Shown piece after piece: positions 1-9,307 of a stretch of DNA of 49,892 nucleotides. The notes beneath the pieces are model-generated. The model saw only the letters and a list, made by a program, of their open reading frames with translations. It did no database searches and was not told the DNA's origin. A program made the translations under genes and the position numbers. The DNA is from Acidiferrobacteraceae bacterium. Its GTDB lineage: Bacteria; Pseudomonadota; Gammaproteobacteria; Arenicellales; UBA868. The stretch spans positions 1-49,892 of the forward strand of contig PBOB01000048.1 of the NCBI GenBank assembly GCA_002724185.1. The letters are read 5' to 3'. Within the stretch, counting starts at the first letter, position 1. Each line of letters begins with the position of its first letter.

Positions 1-1284
1 CACCAGGAGGGACTAATTCTTCCTCCCGTGAAGTTGGTCAAAAAAGGTGTTGTAGACGAAGAGTTGATGAGCATTATCAGGTTTAATTCCCGTCTGCCAG
101 ACCTAATCATTGGCGACTTCAACGCGCAAGTATCCGCCTTGCGAACTGGCGAACGATGTGTGAAAGAAGCCTACGAGAAATTTGGCGCTGACTTGATCCA
201 TGAGGCTTTGGATGCCTTGGTGCGACACTCCGAAAACGAAAGCAGAGAAGCAGTCCGGAAGCTTCCCGATGGAACTTGGGAGGCACACGACTGGCTGGAT
301 GATGACGGTATCACCGACGATATGATCCGAATCGCTGTCAAAGTAACCATCGACGGAGACCGATTCATTGCCGATTACAGCGACTCCGACCCTATGGTAA
401 CGGGCCCAAACAATATGCCGATAGGTGCTACCATAACCATGGCCAAGACCTATTTTAAATACCTAACAACTCCTCACCTACCGAGCAATCATGGTCATTA
501 TGCTCCGCTCGAGGTCATTGCTCCAGAAGGCAACCTCTTTCATGCGGTTTATCCCGCTGCTACCTACGTCCTCTGGACTAAAATGGTTGCTTTTGAATTG
601 ATCGCACAGGCGCTGTCCCAGGCGGTTGAGTCGATTCCAGCATCTTCAGGGGCAGACCTACCAGGATTCATGTCGATGGGAGTTCACTACCAAACCGGAA
701 AGAAATTCATTGTTAGCAACAACGAAGGTATCGGCTGGGGCGGGACCTACCACCATGACGGCGCCAATGCGCTGCAACAACCGTCGGGTAGTTCAAGTCG
801 GAACACATCCATTGAAGTGCTGGAGCATACGTCCAATGTATTCCATGACCGGTTAGAACTGATCACGGACTCTGGAGGACCTGGACTGCATCGTGGGGGA
901 CTTGGGGTGCGACGAAACGTTTCATTCGTCGCTGATTCTGAAGTCATCTCGATGAAGAAAAAGACCAAAACCTCCGCCTGGGGACTTAATGGAGGCGGCG
1001 AACCGACTCGAAATGGGATGATCGTCTGGCCTGGCACAGAAAAAGAGAGGCGAGTGGGCCTCAAAAGAGTCTTTATGGAAAAAGGAGAATCTTTTTCCAA
1101 TTTCACAGCAGGTGGCGGTGGATGGGGCCATCCTTACGAAAGAACCGTTGAGAAAATACTTAGCGATCTAAAGAACGAGTACATATCAAAGGATTCGGCG
1201 CGCAACGATTACGGAGTGATCTTAGCGGGCGATGGATCCTGGTCTGAAACACCGGAGCGTCTAGCTCATCGGGGCAAAAACTAG
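1..1284 (+). CDS. hyuB: Hydantoinase/5-oxoprolinase B subunit, C-terminal part
   Basis: This is the C-terminal part, about 427 residues, of an HyuB-type subunit. The frame is open from base 1, and the GTG at 28 is an internal valine, because the upstream codons already read the family stretch EGL-ILPPVKLV. Family landmarks are the GDFNAQVSALRTGER segment just after the start, the TGPNNMP segment near the middle, and the glycine-rich GGGGWGHP close to the end. With HyuA, this family hydrolyses cyclic amides such as N-methylhydantoin, 5-oxoproline or caprolactam, using ATP. The C-terminus carries about 45 residues beyond the GGGGWG motif. The amidohydrolase gene starts 52 bases downstream and is probably co-transcribed. 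Its hyuA partner, if any, lies outside the window. The substrate is not determinable. Confidence 0.93.
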   Translation, partial: HQEGLILPPVKLVKKGVVDEELMSIIRFNSRLPDLIIGDFNAQVSALRTGERCVKEAYEKFGADLIHEALDALVRHSENESREAVRKLPDGTWEAHDWLDDDGITDDMIRIAVKVTIDGDRFIADYSDSDPMVTGPNNMPIGATITMAKTYFKYLTTPHLPSNHGHYAPLEVIAPEGNLFHAVYPAATYVLWTKMVAFELIAQALSQAVESIPASSGADLPGFMSMGVHYQTGKKFIVSNNEGIGWGGTYHHDGANALQQPSGSSSRNTSIEVLEHTSNVFHDRLELITDSGGPGLHRGGLGVRRNVSFVADSEVISMKKKTKTSAWGLNGGGEPTRNGMIVWPGTEKERRVGLKRVFMEKGESFSNFTAGGGGWGHPYERTVEKILSDLKNEYISKDSARNDYGVILAGDGSWSETPERLAHRGKN

Positions 1285-1336
1285 AGGAGCAGAACAACGA
1301 ACTGCTTGTTCGTGAAATATTGAGATAGGAGGACAA

Positions 1337-2557
1337 ATGGGCAAATACATATTCAACAATCATGCGCTTCTTGACACAAAAGAAGGCGTACTCAAAAGCG
1401 GGTTTCAGGTTCTTGTTGAGGACAATCGAATCCTTGAAGTCAAAAAGGGGCAAATCAACTCAGCGGACGCGGAAACAATCGATTTAGGCGGCAGAACCTT
1501 AATGCCGGGACTGATCGATTGTCACGCCCATGTCTTTATCAGCGGTTTCAAGGACAATCAATCTGTTCTTCCTTCAGAAATGACAGCGCGCAGCTCAAAC
1601 TATCTGCGGGACATGGTGCAACGAGGATTTACGACAATTAGAGACGCAGGCGGAGCGGACTATGGGCATAAAATGTCTGTTGAAAATGGCTATTTCAAAG
1701 GGCCTCGTATGTTTGTTTCGGGACGTATCCTGAGCCAAACCGGAGGTCATGGCGACCATCGTGGGAAAGCCGACTTTTGTAGCTGTATGAACGCTTCTAT
1801 GGGGGTTGCCCGTATCGCGGATGGCGTAGACGCGGTCCGCCATGCAGTTCGTGAAGAGATTCGACATGGGGCAGATCAAATCAAAATTATGGCCGGAGGT
1901 GGCGTTAGTTCTCCAGCAGATGAACTCCATCATCTGCAGTATTCTACAGATGAAATTATTGCCATTGTCGATGAGGCCAGACGTGCCGGAAGATATGTAA
2001 TGTCCCATGTCTACAACACAGATGGCATTCGTCGTGCTGTTGAGTGCGGGGTCCGAACGATCGAACATGGTAATTTTCTCGATGACAAAACAGCAGAAGT
2101 AATGGCCAAACATAGTGCATTTTTAGTTCCAACTTTGGTCACGTATCGAGCTGATGCAAAATACGGCCCGTCATTTGGCTGGTCGAAGGATAGTGAGAGA
2201 AAAAATCAGGAAGTGCTTGAAGCTGGCGTGCAATCTCTAGAAATAGCGATGCGGGCGGGCGTCAAAGTTGGTTATGGCACCGACCTCTGCTGGTCCCCAA
2301 AAACCTACCAGCCAGAAGGCCTGTTGGTTCATAATGAAGTGATGAGCCCCGCAGAAGCCATTAAGAATGCCACAATAATTAATGCTGAGATTGTCCGGAT
2401 GGAGAACCAACTCGGTGTCATCACGCCTGGCGCCCTAGCCGACCTTCTAGTAATCGATGGAGATCCTACCCAAGACCTCGGCGTTTTACAAAATGAAGGT
2501 GAGCATATGCCAATGATCATGGCGAACGGAAACTTTGCCAAGAATGAGCTCTCGTAA
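1337..2557 (+). CDS. Metal-dependent amidohydrolase (imidazolonepropionase/prolidase-like)
   Basis: A 406-residue amidohydrolase-superfamily enzyme of the COG1228 type, which includes Xaa-Pro and Xaa-Arg dipeptidases and cyclic-amide hydrolases. Metal ligands are visible: HAH at 63-65 in GLIDCHAH, the likely carboxylated Lys183 in IKIMAGGG, His224 in SHVYN, His244 in IEHG and Asp316 in GYGTD. The C-terminal LGVITPGALADLLVIDGDP segment is typical of the family. The ATG is preceded by a strong AGGAGG at about 1327-1332, so the start is secure. It follows hyuB closely, which suggests it acts on a ring-opened product or on a related dipeptide or lactam. The exact substrate is not predictable. Confidence 0.92.
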   Translation: MGKYIFNNHALLDTKEGVLKSGFQVLVEDNRILEVKKGQINSADAETIDLGGRTLMPGLIDCHAHVFISGFKDNQSVLPSEMTARSSNYLRDMVQRGFTTIRDAGGADYGHKMSVENGYFKGPRMFVSGRILSQTGGHGDHRGKADFCSCMNASMGVARIADGVDAVRHAVREEIRHGADQIKIMAGGGVSSPADELHHLQYSTDEIIAIVDEARRAGRYVMSHVYNTDGIRRAVECGVRTIEHGNFLDDKTAEVMAKHSAFLVPTLVTYRADAKYGPSFGWSKDSERKNQEVLEAGVQSLEIAMRAGVKVGYGTDLCWSPKTYQPEGLLVHNEVMSPAEAIKNATIINAEIVRMENQLGVITPGALADLLVIDGDPTQDLGVLQNEGEHMPMIMANGNFAKNELS

Positions 2558-2644
2558 TACTACAAACAAACCCGTAATGCTGACCCTCAAGAAAACCAGT
2601 CACGTTCTCGTCATCTGAAAAATGACGCAACAAAGAAAACTTCT

Positions 2645-3877
2645 TTGACAGCTGGCCAACCATCGATCACTCGGAGCAGAGCGAATCTTGCACTCCTCCT
2701 GAACCGCAATTTCCGTGGCTTGTGGACTGCAGGATTACTGCACTGGATGGTATTTGGGATTGAGCAACTTGCGGCTTCAATCTATATTTTTTTGATAACA
2801 GAATCACCTCTAATGGTTACGGGACTGCTCACTGCCCGAATGATCCCAATGATCCTCCTAGGAAGCATTGCCGGAGCGCTCGCAGAACGCCTTCCTGGTA
2901 TTGCGTTACTTTCGCTTGGATATTGGATCTCCGCAATAGCCTTTTTCACCCTGGGCGCAATCTATGTTTGGGGCGATATACAACTGTGGCATATGTTTGT
3001 TGGCGCGCTTTTTACCGGAACCGGCCTAACGCTCGACAACACGGTACGACGAAAAGCAATTGGTGAATTGTCAGCCGAAACAACCCTAGGTCCGGCGATG
3101 AGCCTCGATATAACGACCTTGATGCTAGCAATGCTGTTAGGGCCGCTCATCGGTGGAATACTCTATGAGCATACGGGGTTATCAGGAGTATACTTCTCCA
3201 TTGGGCTATGTTTCGTTGTTGCTCAGTTAGTTATACGTAAAACTCCGCTCCCTACCGCACAGAAACACCGTGAGAAAAAAAAATTACATCATGAGATTGT
3301 CGAAGGAATAAATTACGCACGCTCAAACCGGGTTGTGACCGTGACACTGGTGATTACAGTTATCATGAACATTTTTGTTTTAGCACTATTCGGGCTGGTT
3401 CCTGTTATTGCAATAGACGTACTTAAACTGAGTCCATCCATCAATGGCGTGCTCCTATCATCAAGCGGTGTCGGCGGATTTATTGGTGCACTATTGATAT
3501 CAATCTATAGCCCTCAGTCACACTATCGGCGATATTATTATTGGGGCTCCCTATTGCTGGCATCATCGATTCTGATCTTTGCCCTTTCAACATCCTTCTA
3601 CTTTTCTATCATTCTCTTGGTGCTAGGGGGATTTGGGTTGGCCGGGTTTGGAACAATGCAGGTTACGCTTCTATTGCTGGAAACCCCCCCACATCTCCGG
3701 GCTCGCATACTGGGCTTGCTGACCGTTTGCATCGGCGTTGGTCCTATTGGAGTTTTACATGTCGGATATATGGCCGAAATCTTTGGCACGGTTCACGGGA
3801 TGGCCATAGTGGGTTTAGAAGGCATAGTCATCATGGCTATAGTCGGGTTCATATGGCCAGAACTCAGAAAAGCTTAA
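2645..3877 (+). CDS. MFS transporter, MFS_3/EntS-like
   Basis: An integral membrane protein of about 410 residues with around twelve hydrophobic segments. The N-terminal LLLNRNFRGLWTAGLLHWMVFGIEQL resembles the MFS_3 (EntS-like) exporter family, and a charged middle loop with REKKKLHHEIVEGINYARS separates the two halves. The family exports small molecules by proton antiport in the inner membrane. The start is uncertain: the TTG used here has no clear ribosome binding site, there is no in-frame ATG before the first membrane helix, and the frame stays open upstream with an in-frame CTG at 2615. It lies 87 bases after the amidohydrolase on the same strand and may end that operon. Its cargo is unknown. 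Confidence 0.88.
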   Translation: MTAGQPSITRSRANLALLLNRNFRGLWTAGLLHWMVFGIEQLAASIYIFLITESPLMVTGLLTARMIPMILLGSIAGALAERLPGIALLSLGYWISAIAFFTLGAIYVWGDIQLWHMFVGALFTGTGLTLDNTVRRKAIGELSAETTLGPAMSLDITTLMLAMLLGPLIGGILYEHTGLSGVYFSIGLCFVVAQLVIRKTPLPTAQKHREKKKLHHEIVEGINYARSNRVVTVTLVITVIMNIFVLALFGLVPVIAIDVLKLSPSINGVLLSSSGVGGFIGALLISIYSPQSHYRRYYYWGSLLLASSILIFALSTSFYFSIILLVLGGFGLAGFGTMQVTLLLLETPPHLRARILGLLTVCIGVGPIGVLHVGYMAEIFGTVHGMAIVGLEGIVIMAIVGFIWPELRKA

Positions 3878-3985
3878 ATTCAAACTGTTGTCAATAAAGA
3901 CGTGTGGACAAGAGAATACGTCGGTTCAAATTTCTACACACCTAAGAAAAAATAGTCCTTCCTAGCGACCGAAATAACTCGACAT

Positions 3986-5365
3986 TCAACAGCCCGAATT
4001 ATCCAGCTCCCCAGTCGGCATAACGGTATCACACAGAATAATTCGATCAATTTTTGCCCCAATTAAGGAAGCACCTCTAAGATTGGCTCCAGTGAAATTC
4101 GCGCCAGTAAGATCTGCATCGGTAAGATTTGCCCCTTCAAGATTCGCTCCACTAAAGTCTACTTTCTTCATATAAGCATCCACGAGACTAGCCTCATGGA
4201 GATTAGATTGGATCATATTAGCACCAACACCGCTCATATACACTTCCCCCAAGTTTGCATAACTCAAATCTGCTCCAGTCAGCGACACACTCACGAGATC
4301 AGCCCCTTCAAGATTCGCATAAGAAAGATTCGCATGAGAAAGATTAGAGTGGTTCAATGAAGCATGAAATAAGTTACATCTCGTCAGGTTCGCTCCTGTT
4401 AAATCCACATTTTCCAATTTTGCGCCTCGATAGAATGCCCCGTATAGAAATATCCCACCTAGATCTGCGTCTAGGAGATTTGCTTCTCTCAGATTCGAAA
4501 ATGAAAGATCTGCTCCTCGAAGATTTGCACCGCGCAAATCCGCTTGGCGCAAAGTGCTTTTGCGAAGATCCGTCTCAAACCCACTCAAGTCTGCACTCGA
4601 TAAGTTCGCATAAGATAAATTTGAACCAACCATTTTCGCGCCACTCAACTTGCCGCTAGTCAAGTTGGCATAGCTAAGATCTGAAAACGAAAGATCCGAA
4701 CGACTCAGATATACGTCGGAAAGATTAGCTCTGCTAAGATTTGCACCGCTGAGTTCAGCATCATTAAGATTCATACCACTAAGTTCTGATCCTGCCAAGT
4801 CACACTCTGTACTATTACCATCGCTATCAATCGCGAAACATACTTCAGCCTGAGCCATCTGCAACGCTTGGATCGTTGATTCTGTAAGATCAGTACGTAG
4901 CAAAAAGGCACCAGAAAAATCCGCACCAGTTAAATCAGCTCCGGTCAGTAATGCTCGAGTCAAATTTGCGTTTTCGAATACAGCACCCCTAAGATCTGAC
5001 TCATAGAAAAGACTTCCCCTGAGAGTTGAGCCAGCTAAATTAGCCTCAATAAGCTTAGCCTTAGCAAAATTAGACCCAGCAAGATACGCATCTGAAAAGT
5101 CAGCTCCAGACAAATCTGCTTTTTGGAAATCTACAGATTCGAAATAAACTCCCTGCAAGTTGGTGTTACGGAGGTTTGCGCGCCTGAGATCACCACTGAA
5201 TATCACTGAACCTGAAAGATTTGCTTGACCTAATTTACAGCGCTTACAATTTCCTGTTTCTTTAAGGCGGGTAATATGATTCTCGTTATAGGCATTTAGT
5301 CCCGTGGATATGCTCCCGAGAAACAATATGCTTAATAGCATGATCGCGATTCTTTTTAATGGCAT
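3986..5365 (-). CDS. Secreted pentapeptide-repeat protein
   Basis: A 459-residue protein with a Sec signal peptide (probable cleavage after Ala25), then a CKRC pair at 40-43 in the common GNCKRCKLGQANL entry motif, then dozens of A(D/N)LXX pentapeptides. Such repeats fold as a right-handed quadrilateral beta-helix. A non-repeat patch at roughly 170-195 (AEVCFAIDSDGNSTECDLAGS) carries two further cysteines, and the protein ends ILCDTVMPTGELDNSGC with two more. The coding DNA is visibly periodic at 15 bases. A periplasmic or surface structural/binding role is likely, but no catalytic function can be assigned. No clear Shine-Dalgarno is seen at the ATG. Confidence 0.92.
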   Translation of the reverse strand: MPLKRIAIMLLSILFLGSISTGLNAYNENHITRLKETGNCKRCKLGQANLSGSVIFSGDLRRANLRNTNLQGVYFESVDFQKADLSGADFSDAYLAGSNFAKAKLIEANLAGSTLRGSLFYESDLRGAVFENANLTRALLTGADLTGADFSGAFLLRTDLTESTIQALQMAQAEVCFAIDSDGNSTECDLAGSELSGMNLNDAELSGANLSRANLSDVYLSRSDLSFSDLSYANLTSGKLSGAKMVGSNLSYANLSSADLSGFETDLRKSTLRQADLRGANLRGADLSFSNLREANLLDADLGGIFLYGAFYRGAKLENVDLTGANLTRCNLFHASLNHSNLSHANLSYANLEGADLVSVSLTGADLSYANLGEVYMSGVGANMIQSNLHEASLVDAYMKKVDFSGANLEGANLTDADLTGANFTGANLRGASLIGAKIDRIILCDTVMPTGELDNSGC

Positions 5366-5472
5366 TATCTAGTCGCCCAATCTTTATTCTCGTTAAATAC
5401 GGATTCGCGCATATCGTTCATGATTAATGCATAGAACAACTTTTTTAGTGCGTACAAATAAAGCAGTGGCAC

Positions 5473-7137
5473 TCACTGAGGAGGATTGTGCACGGTAATT
5501 GATTGACCAGCAGGTGGATCAAAAATGATCTGCTCAATACCAGATGGCCAAGATATGATAATCCTGTCTATTCTGGGCGCTGCACCGAAGTCAAACCGAT
5601 ACTCCCAATAATTACCCTTATCATCTTTAGATATTGATGGCGCATCAGCAGCAATAACAACAACCTCCTCTGTTTGATGTACATCGACCTGGAATATGAC
5701 TCTTGGCGCATCAGCAGGCCCGTCCTCACTAACCGGTACTACACGCAAATACAACACAACCTGGTTGGAATTATCAGATAATCCAGCCCCCCCTATATCG
5801 AGACTTTGTATTTGGCGCAATTGATGCATATCTTGATTCACATTTGTTGCCGGTTTAACTTGTATATTATTTTCAGATAAATGATGCCCCCATAACTCAG
5901 CAACTGTTTTTCCACCAATTGAGGGTGCTGGTAAAACAACACCCGCACGGTCTGTTTTTGTATAGTCCGCACGAAATGCAAAGTGCCGATCTTCCTCGGT
6001 AAAGGCTGTTATAGCCAAGAGCAGCACCCCACCAATTACACCCAGCGTCCAGGTGGCAATAGCGAGCGTTACTACACCTTTCGTGGGTATTACTTTAGAT
6101 AGCCCCCAATAAGTAATCGGTCCACCCGCAGCGGCAGTAAACAAAAGAGCGCCTGCTGGAGCTGTGCCCATCCCAGCTAGAAGCATGGCGGCCACTAGAG
6201 GAATTTCAAACATAAGGGGTACATTTATTGCGATCCCTAACGTTGCGGCAATAAGAATGCCCAGGATGTCATCGCCAATCCAAGTAGTGACAGCTTGTGG
6301 ACTAACCCACTGGATAGCAAAGCCGCTAACAAATCCAGCAATAATCATTATGGGGCCCAGACGAATAGCCTGTCGTACCGTCGCTCGCAGGAACTGTATG
6401 GACGCAGTCACTAAGGAATACTTCCAGGAGACGTCGTTTATAGGTTGGTCGCCTACGCTAACATCACTCGGGCCTCTCTTTCTTGTTGCGATAGACCCAA
6501 CAACACGAGCAACTATCGGACCAAGCAAAAGAGTACCCACAATGCTCAATGCTATTCGACTCCCTCCGATCAATGGAATAAATACCATTGAAGCCATAAT
6601 AAGAGCTGGGAGATTCATAGTAGAAGAGCCCTGGGTGATAGCCACTGTCGCCTCAATACCCGCACCCCTCCTACGAAATGCGGTTGCTACTGGCACGATA
6701 CATGCTGAACAAAGCGCCATCACTGGCCCAATAACAGCCCCTTTCAAGACCCCTTTAAAACCTTGCCCATCAAATCGCTCTCGCAGGCTACCCGGAAAAA
6801 TAAATGACTCTGTAATACCAGCCATCATAAAAGCAAAAACCATGCCAATCCAAACTAAGTTTAAATAAGTAAGCGAGAAGTTCCACCACCGCTCCCAAAG
6901 CGTTGCATCATCAACGTTCTCCAAACAAAATCCTTGGAAACACTGGGCAACGGGGGAGGTGGCAATGGCTAGGTCTGCCTCCACCGTATCAAGTTTTGGA
7001 ATACGATTCAAAGCTAAGAAAATGGATAGCAATACAATTGCAACCACAATTCCAGCAAATCGTCGCTTCTTTAGATCAGTGTCAAGACGAAAAAAAGACT
7101 GGAGTTGACTGGAATTATAGAATTGAATTGTTTGCAT
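5473..7137 (-). CDS. ArsP/DUF318-like permease with UnbV-like C-terminal domain
   Basis: A 554-residue protein. Residues about 27-380 are membranous, with family-typical segments around GPVMALCSACIVPVATAFRRRG (about 137-158) and QGSSTMNLPALIMASMVF. This matches the DUF318/ArsP_1 permease family, which includes organoarsenical efflux pumps. The family's CSCG-type motif appears here as CSAC (Cys143, Cys146), and a second pair (Cys66, Cys71) sits in the first extramembrane loop. After the last helix comes a soluble domain of about 170 residues ending RIDRIIISWPSGIEQIIF, with the WPSG core of ASPIC/UnbV domains at about 530. That fusion is unusual. The same motif ends the protein encoded at 9292-11421. 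The transported species is unknown; a metal(loid) or sulfur species is only a family-based guess. Confidence 0.85.
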   Translation of the reverse strand: MQTIQFYNSSQLQSFFRLDTDLKKRRFAGIVVAIVLLSIFLALNRIPKLDTVEADLAIATSPVAQCFQGFCLENVDDATLWERWWNFSLTYLNLVWIGMVFAFMMAGITESFIFPGSLRERFDGQGFKGVLKGAVIGPVMALCSACIVPVATAFRRRGAGIEATVAITQGSSTMNLPALIMASMVFIPLIGGSRIALSIVGTLLLGPIVARVVGSIATRKRGPSDVSVGDQPINDVSWKYSLVTASIQFLRATVRQAIRLGPIMIIAGFVSGFAIQWVSPQAVTTWIGDDILGILIAATLGIAINVPLMFEIPLVAAMLLAGMGTAPAGALLFTAAAGGPITYWGLSKVIPTKGVVTLAIATWTLGVIGGVLLLAITAFTEEDRHFAFRADYTKTDRAGVVLPAPSIGGKTVAELWGHHLSENNIQVKPATNVNQDMHQLRQIQSLDIGGAGLSDNSNQVVLYLRVVPVSEDGPADAPRVIFQVDVHQTEEVVVIAADAPSISKDDKGNYWEYRFDFGAAPRIDRIIISWPSGIEQIIFDPPAGQSITVHNPPQ

Positions 7138-7390
7138 TGGTATATATCTACTTTATTGACGATACATCTTCTACCCAAAAACGTTCACTAGAACTTTGCC
7201 ACAGGAAGTGCTGATAATTTGTAAACTATAATACACATTCTTGGGGCTTGTTAATTATAAGATATTGATCAACATTCTGGAGAAATGCTGTAACCCAGTT
7301 ATTTTGGGATATAAGTGACACAGAAAGTGCAGCACCATAACCAAAATATTCTTTAGAATAATCTCGAACATACCTAGGAGGTCACTGCTA

Positions 7391-8458
7391 ATGAAACTTT
7401 CTCGAGCAATTACAGCTGTCGATCTTCACTCCTGTGGGGAACCGGGCCGAGTAATTACTGGTGGCGTATTGGATGTTCCCGGTGAAACGATGTTTGATAA
7501 AATGCAATATCTAGCAAGCGAAGGCGATGACCTTCGCAAATGTATGCTACGAGAACCAAGAGGCTATCCAGCTTCAAACTGTAATCTAATCCTTCCTTCA
7601 TCAAACCCTCAAGCGGATGCTGGATTTGTCATCATGGAACAAGTCGAATACCCACCAATGTCGGGATCAAACACTATCTGTGTAACAACTGCGCTTATTG
7701 AGACTGGTATGGTAAAAGTAACTGAGCCTATTACAACGCTAACCCTAGAAACACCAGCTGGACTTATATCTGTAGAGGCACGCGTCAAGCATGGCAAGGT
7801 TGAAAGTGTAACGTTTGAAAATGTTCCTGCCTTTGCCGTATATCTTGACGAGATTATTGAAGTTCCTAGTATTGGTGCTGTGTCGGTAGACGTTGCATAT
7901 GGCGGCATGTTTTTTGCTATCGTTGATGCGGAATCTCTGGGGCTGACTATAGGCCCAGAGTATGGTGCAACAATTGCACAAAAGGGAGAAATGGTGAAAG
8001 CAGCAGCAAGAGCACAGTTACCAGTAGCGCATCCTGAAAATCCGGAAATTAGCGGCATTACTATCATCGTTGTTTCCGAACCATCAACCAATAGTGAAAA
8101 TTCTCTAAAGAACGCGGTCGTCGTATCTACAGGCGAACTTGACTGGAACGAACCGCAAACTTGGACCGGAGCTCTTGATAGGTCTCCCTGTGGCACCGGC
8201 ACGTGTGCCAAGATGGCGGTATTACATGCAAAAGGTGAATTACAACTTAATGAAGATTTTCACCATGAAGGCGTACTTGGCACAGTTTTTACAGGTCGCT
8301 TACTGCGTCAAACTACAGTCGGTGAGTACAAGGCTGTAATACCACAACTTACTGGGAAAGCTTGGATTACCGGTCTCGCCCAATATGTCATTGATCCAGA
8401 TGATCCATTCCCCACAGGTTTCACGGTCGGTGATATATGGGGAGGGAGCGCTAATTGA
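7391..8458 (+). CDS. Proline racemase/hydroxyproline epimerase family, Ser/Cys variant
   Basis: A 355-residue member of the proline racemase superfamily, of usual length. The first catalytic position is Ser91 in PPMSGSNTI, where proline racemase and 4-hydroxyproline epimerase have Cys. The second catalytic cysteine is kept (Cys267 in DRSPCGTGT). Enzymes of this family racemise proline, epimerise trans-4-hydroxy-L-proline to cis-4-hydroxy-D-proline, or dehydrate trans-3-hydroxy-L-proline; the classical dehydratase has Cys then Thr, so this is a different arrangement. Co-location with a D-hydroxyproline dehydrogenase-like pair and a DapA-family enzyme favours a hydroxyproline role. AGGAGG at about 7377-7382 supports the ATG. 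ProC-family gene 8503-9273 follows and is probably co-transcribed. Confidence 0.92.
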   Translation: MKLSRAITAVDLHSCGEPGRVITGGVLDVPGETMFDKMQYLASEGDDLRKCMLREPRGYPASNCNLILPSSNPQADAGFVIMEQVEYPPMSGSNTICVTTALIETGMVKVTEPITTLTLETPAGLISVEARVKHGKVESVTFENVPAFAVYLDEIIEVPSIGAVSVDVAYGGMFFAIVDAESLGLTIGPEYGATIAQKGEMVKAAARAQLPVAHPENPEISGITIIVVSEPSTNSENSLKNAVVVSTGELDWNEPQTWTGALDRSPCGTGTCAKMAVLHAKGELQLNEDFHHEGVLGTVFTGRLLRQTTVGEYKAVIPQLTGKAWITGLAQYVIDPDDPFPTGFTVGDIWGGSAN

Positions 8459-8502
8459 TTGGATTACATTCCAGAAAATAGTGAAATAGACAAAGGATTA
8501 CG

Positions 8503-9273
8503 ATGAGACTTGGTTTTATCGGCACCGGGAAAATTACGTCAGCATTAGTGACAGGGTTATGCACAGCAGATAATCCTCCAACATCAATTTACCTCTCACC
8601 TAGAAACATAGAGCGCGCTACTGCTCTGCACAACACCTTTGATCAGATTGTAATCGGCCAGGACAATCAGGATGTTGTTGATCATTGTGATTGGGTGTTC
8701 CTTGCAGTGCTTCCCCAATCAGCTAAAACTATTTTGTCTTCTGTTAAATTTCACAAGCACCAAAAAATATTGAGCCTAATGGCTGCCATATCTGTTGACT
8801 CATTAATTAACCTCGTTGCACCTGCGTCTGAAATCGTTCGTGTAGTGCCGCTCCCAACTGCTGCACAACATCTGGGACCTATAGCACTATGCCCTCCCGA
8901 TTTTGAGATAAAACAGCTAATGAATAAGATTGGCAATGTAGTTGAGGTAACTGAAGAACGCCATCTCTACGCATTATGGTCAGTCACTTCACTTATGGCG
9001 CCTTACTTTGAACTGCTACGAACTACAATAGAGTGGCTAATCCGAGAAGGTGTCAGCAAAGACTTAGCGCAGAAGTATGCCTTAAGCATGTTTCATGGCC
9101 TGTCTACTTTAGCCAATGAAACAGAATCGATACAGTTTGATGCGTTTGTTAAAGATCACCAAACTCCTGGTGGGCTAAACGAGCAAGCCATTAAGAGTCT
9201 TACGCAAGATCATTGGTATAGCTTGGTCGAGAACATATTGGATGTAATACGTCATCGAATGAATGGCAAATAA
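8503..9273 (+). CDS. proC: Pyrroline-5-carboxylate reductase family oxidoreductase (ProC-like)
   Basis: A 256-residue NAD(P)-dependent reductase of the ProC family. The N-terminus MRLGFIGTGKITSAL is the Rossmann dinucleotide-binding signature. LAVLPQSAKTIL (about 68-80) and VRVVPLPTAAQH resemble the conserved central part, and the helical C-terminal dimerisation domain ends with HQTPGGLNEQAIKSL, the family signature. Canonical ProC makes L-proline from pyrroline-5-carboxylate. Placed directly after a proline racemase/hydroxyproline enzyme, it might instead reduce pyrroline-2-carboxylate or a hydroxylated pyrroline. A divergent paralogue with another substrate is therefore possible. AAAGGA lies upstream of the ATG. 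Confidence 0.88.
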   Translation: MRLGFIGTGKITSALVTGLCTADNPPTSIYLSPRNIERATALHNTFDQIVIGQDNQDVVDHCDWVFLAVLPQSAKTILSSVKFHKHQKILSLMAAISVDSLINLVAPASEIVRVVPLPTAAQHLGPIALCPPDFEIKQLMNKIGNVVEVTEERHLYALWSVTSLMAPYFELLRTTIEWLIREGVSKDLAQKYALSMFHGLSTLANETESIQFDAFVKDHQTPGGLNEQAIKSLTQDHWYSLVENILDVIRHRMNGK

Positions 9274-9274
9274 T

Positions 9275-9307
9275 GCCTCAACGCTGATACACTAATTTCC
9301 TTGAGGC
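9275..9307 (+). other. Possible weak hairpin between convergent genes
   Basis: GCCTCAA (9275-9281) and TTGAGGC (9301-9307) can form a 7-bp stem over a 19-base loop between the ProC-like and VCBS genes. There is no T run and it enters the VCBS coding end, so any terminator role is doubtful. Confidence 0.2.

Noticed and set aside
28-30. GTG as the start of the left-edge hyuB
   Set aside because: The frame is open from base 1 and the upstream codons already match conserved HyuB sequence, so the gene is cut by the window edge.
4000-5250. A minisatellite or CRISPR-like array of 15-base repeats
   Set aside because: The period follows the pentapeptide codons of one long intact frame; there are no uniform repeats with unique spacers.
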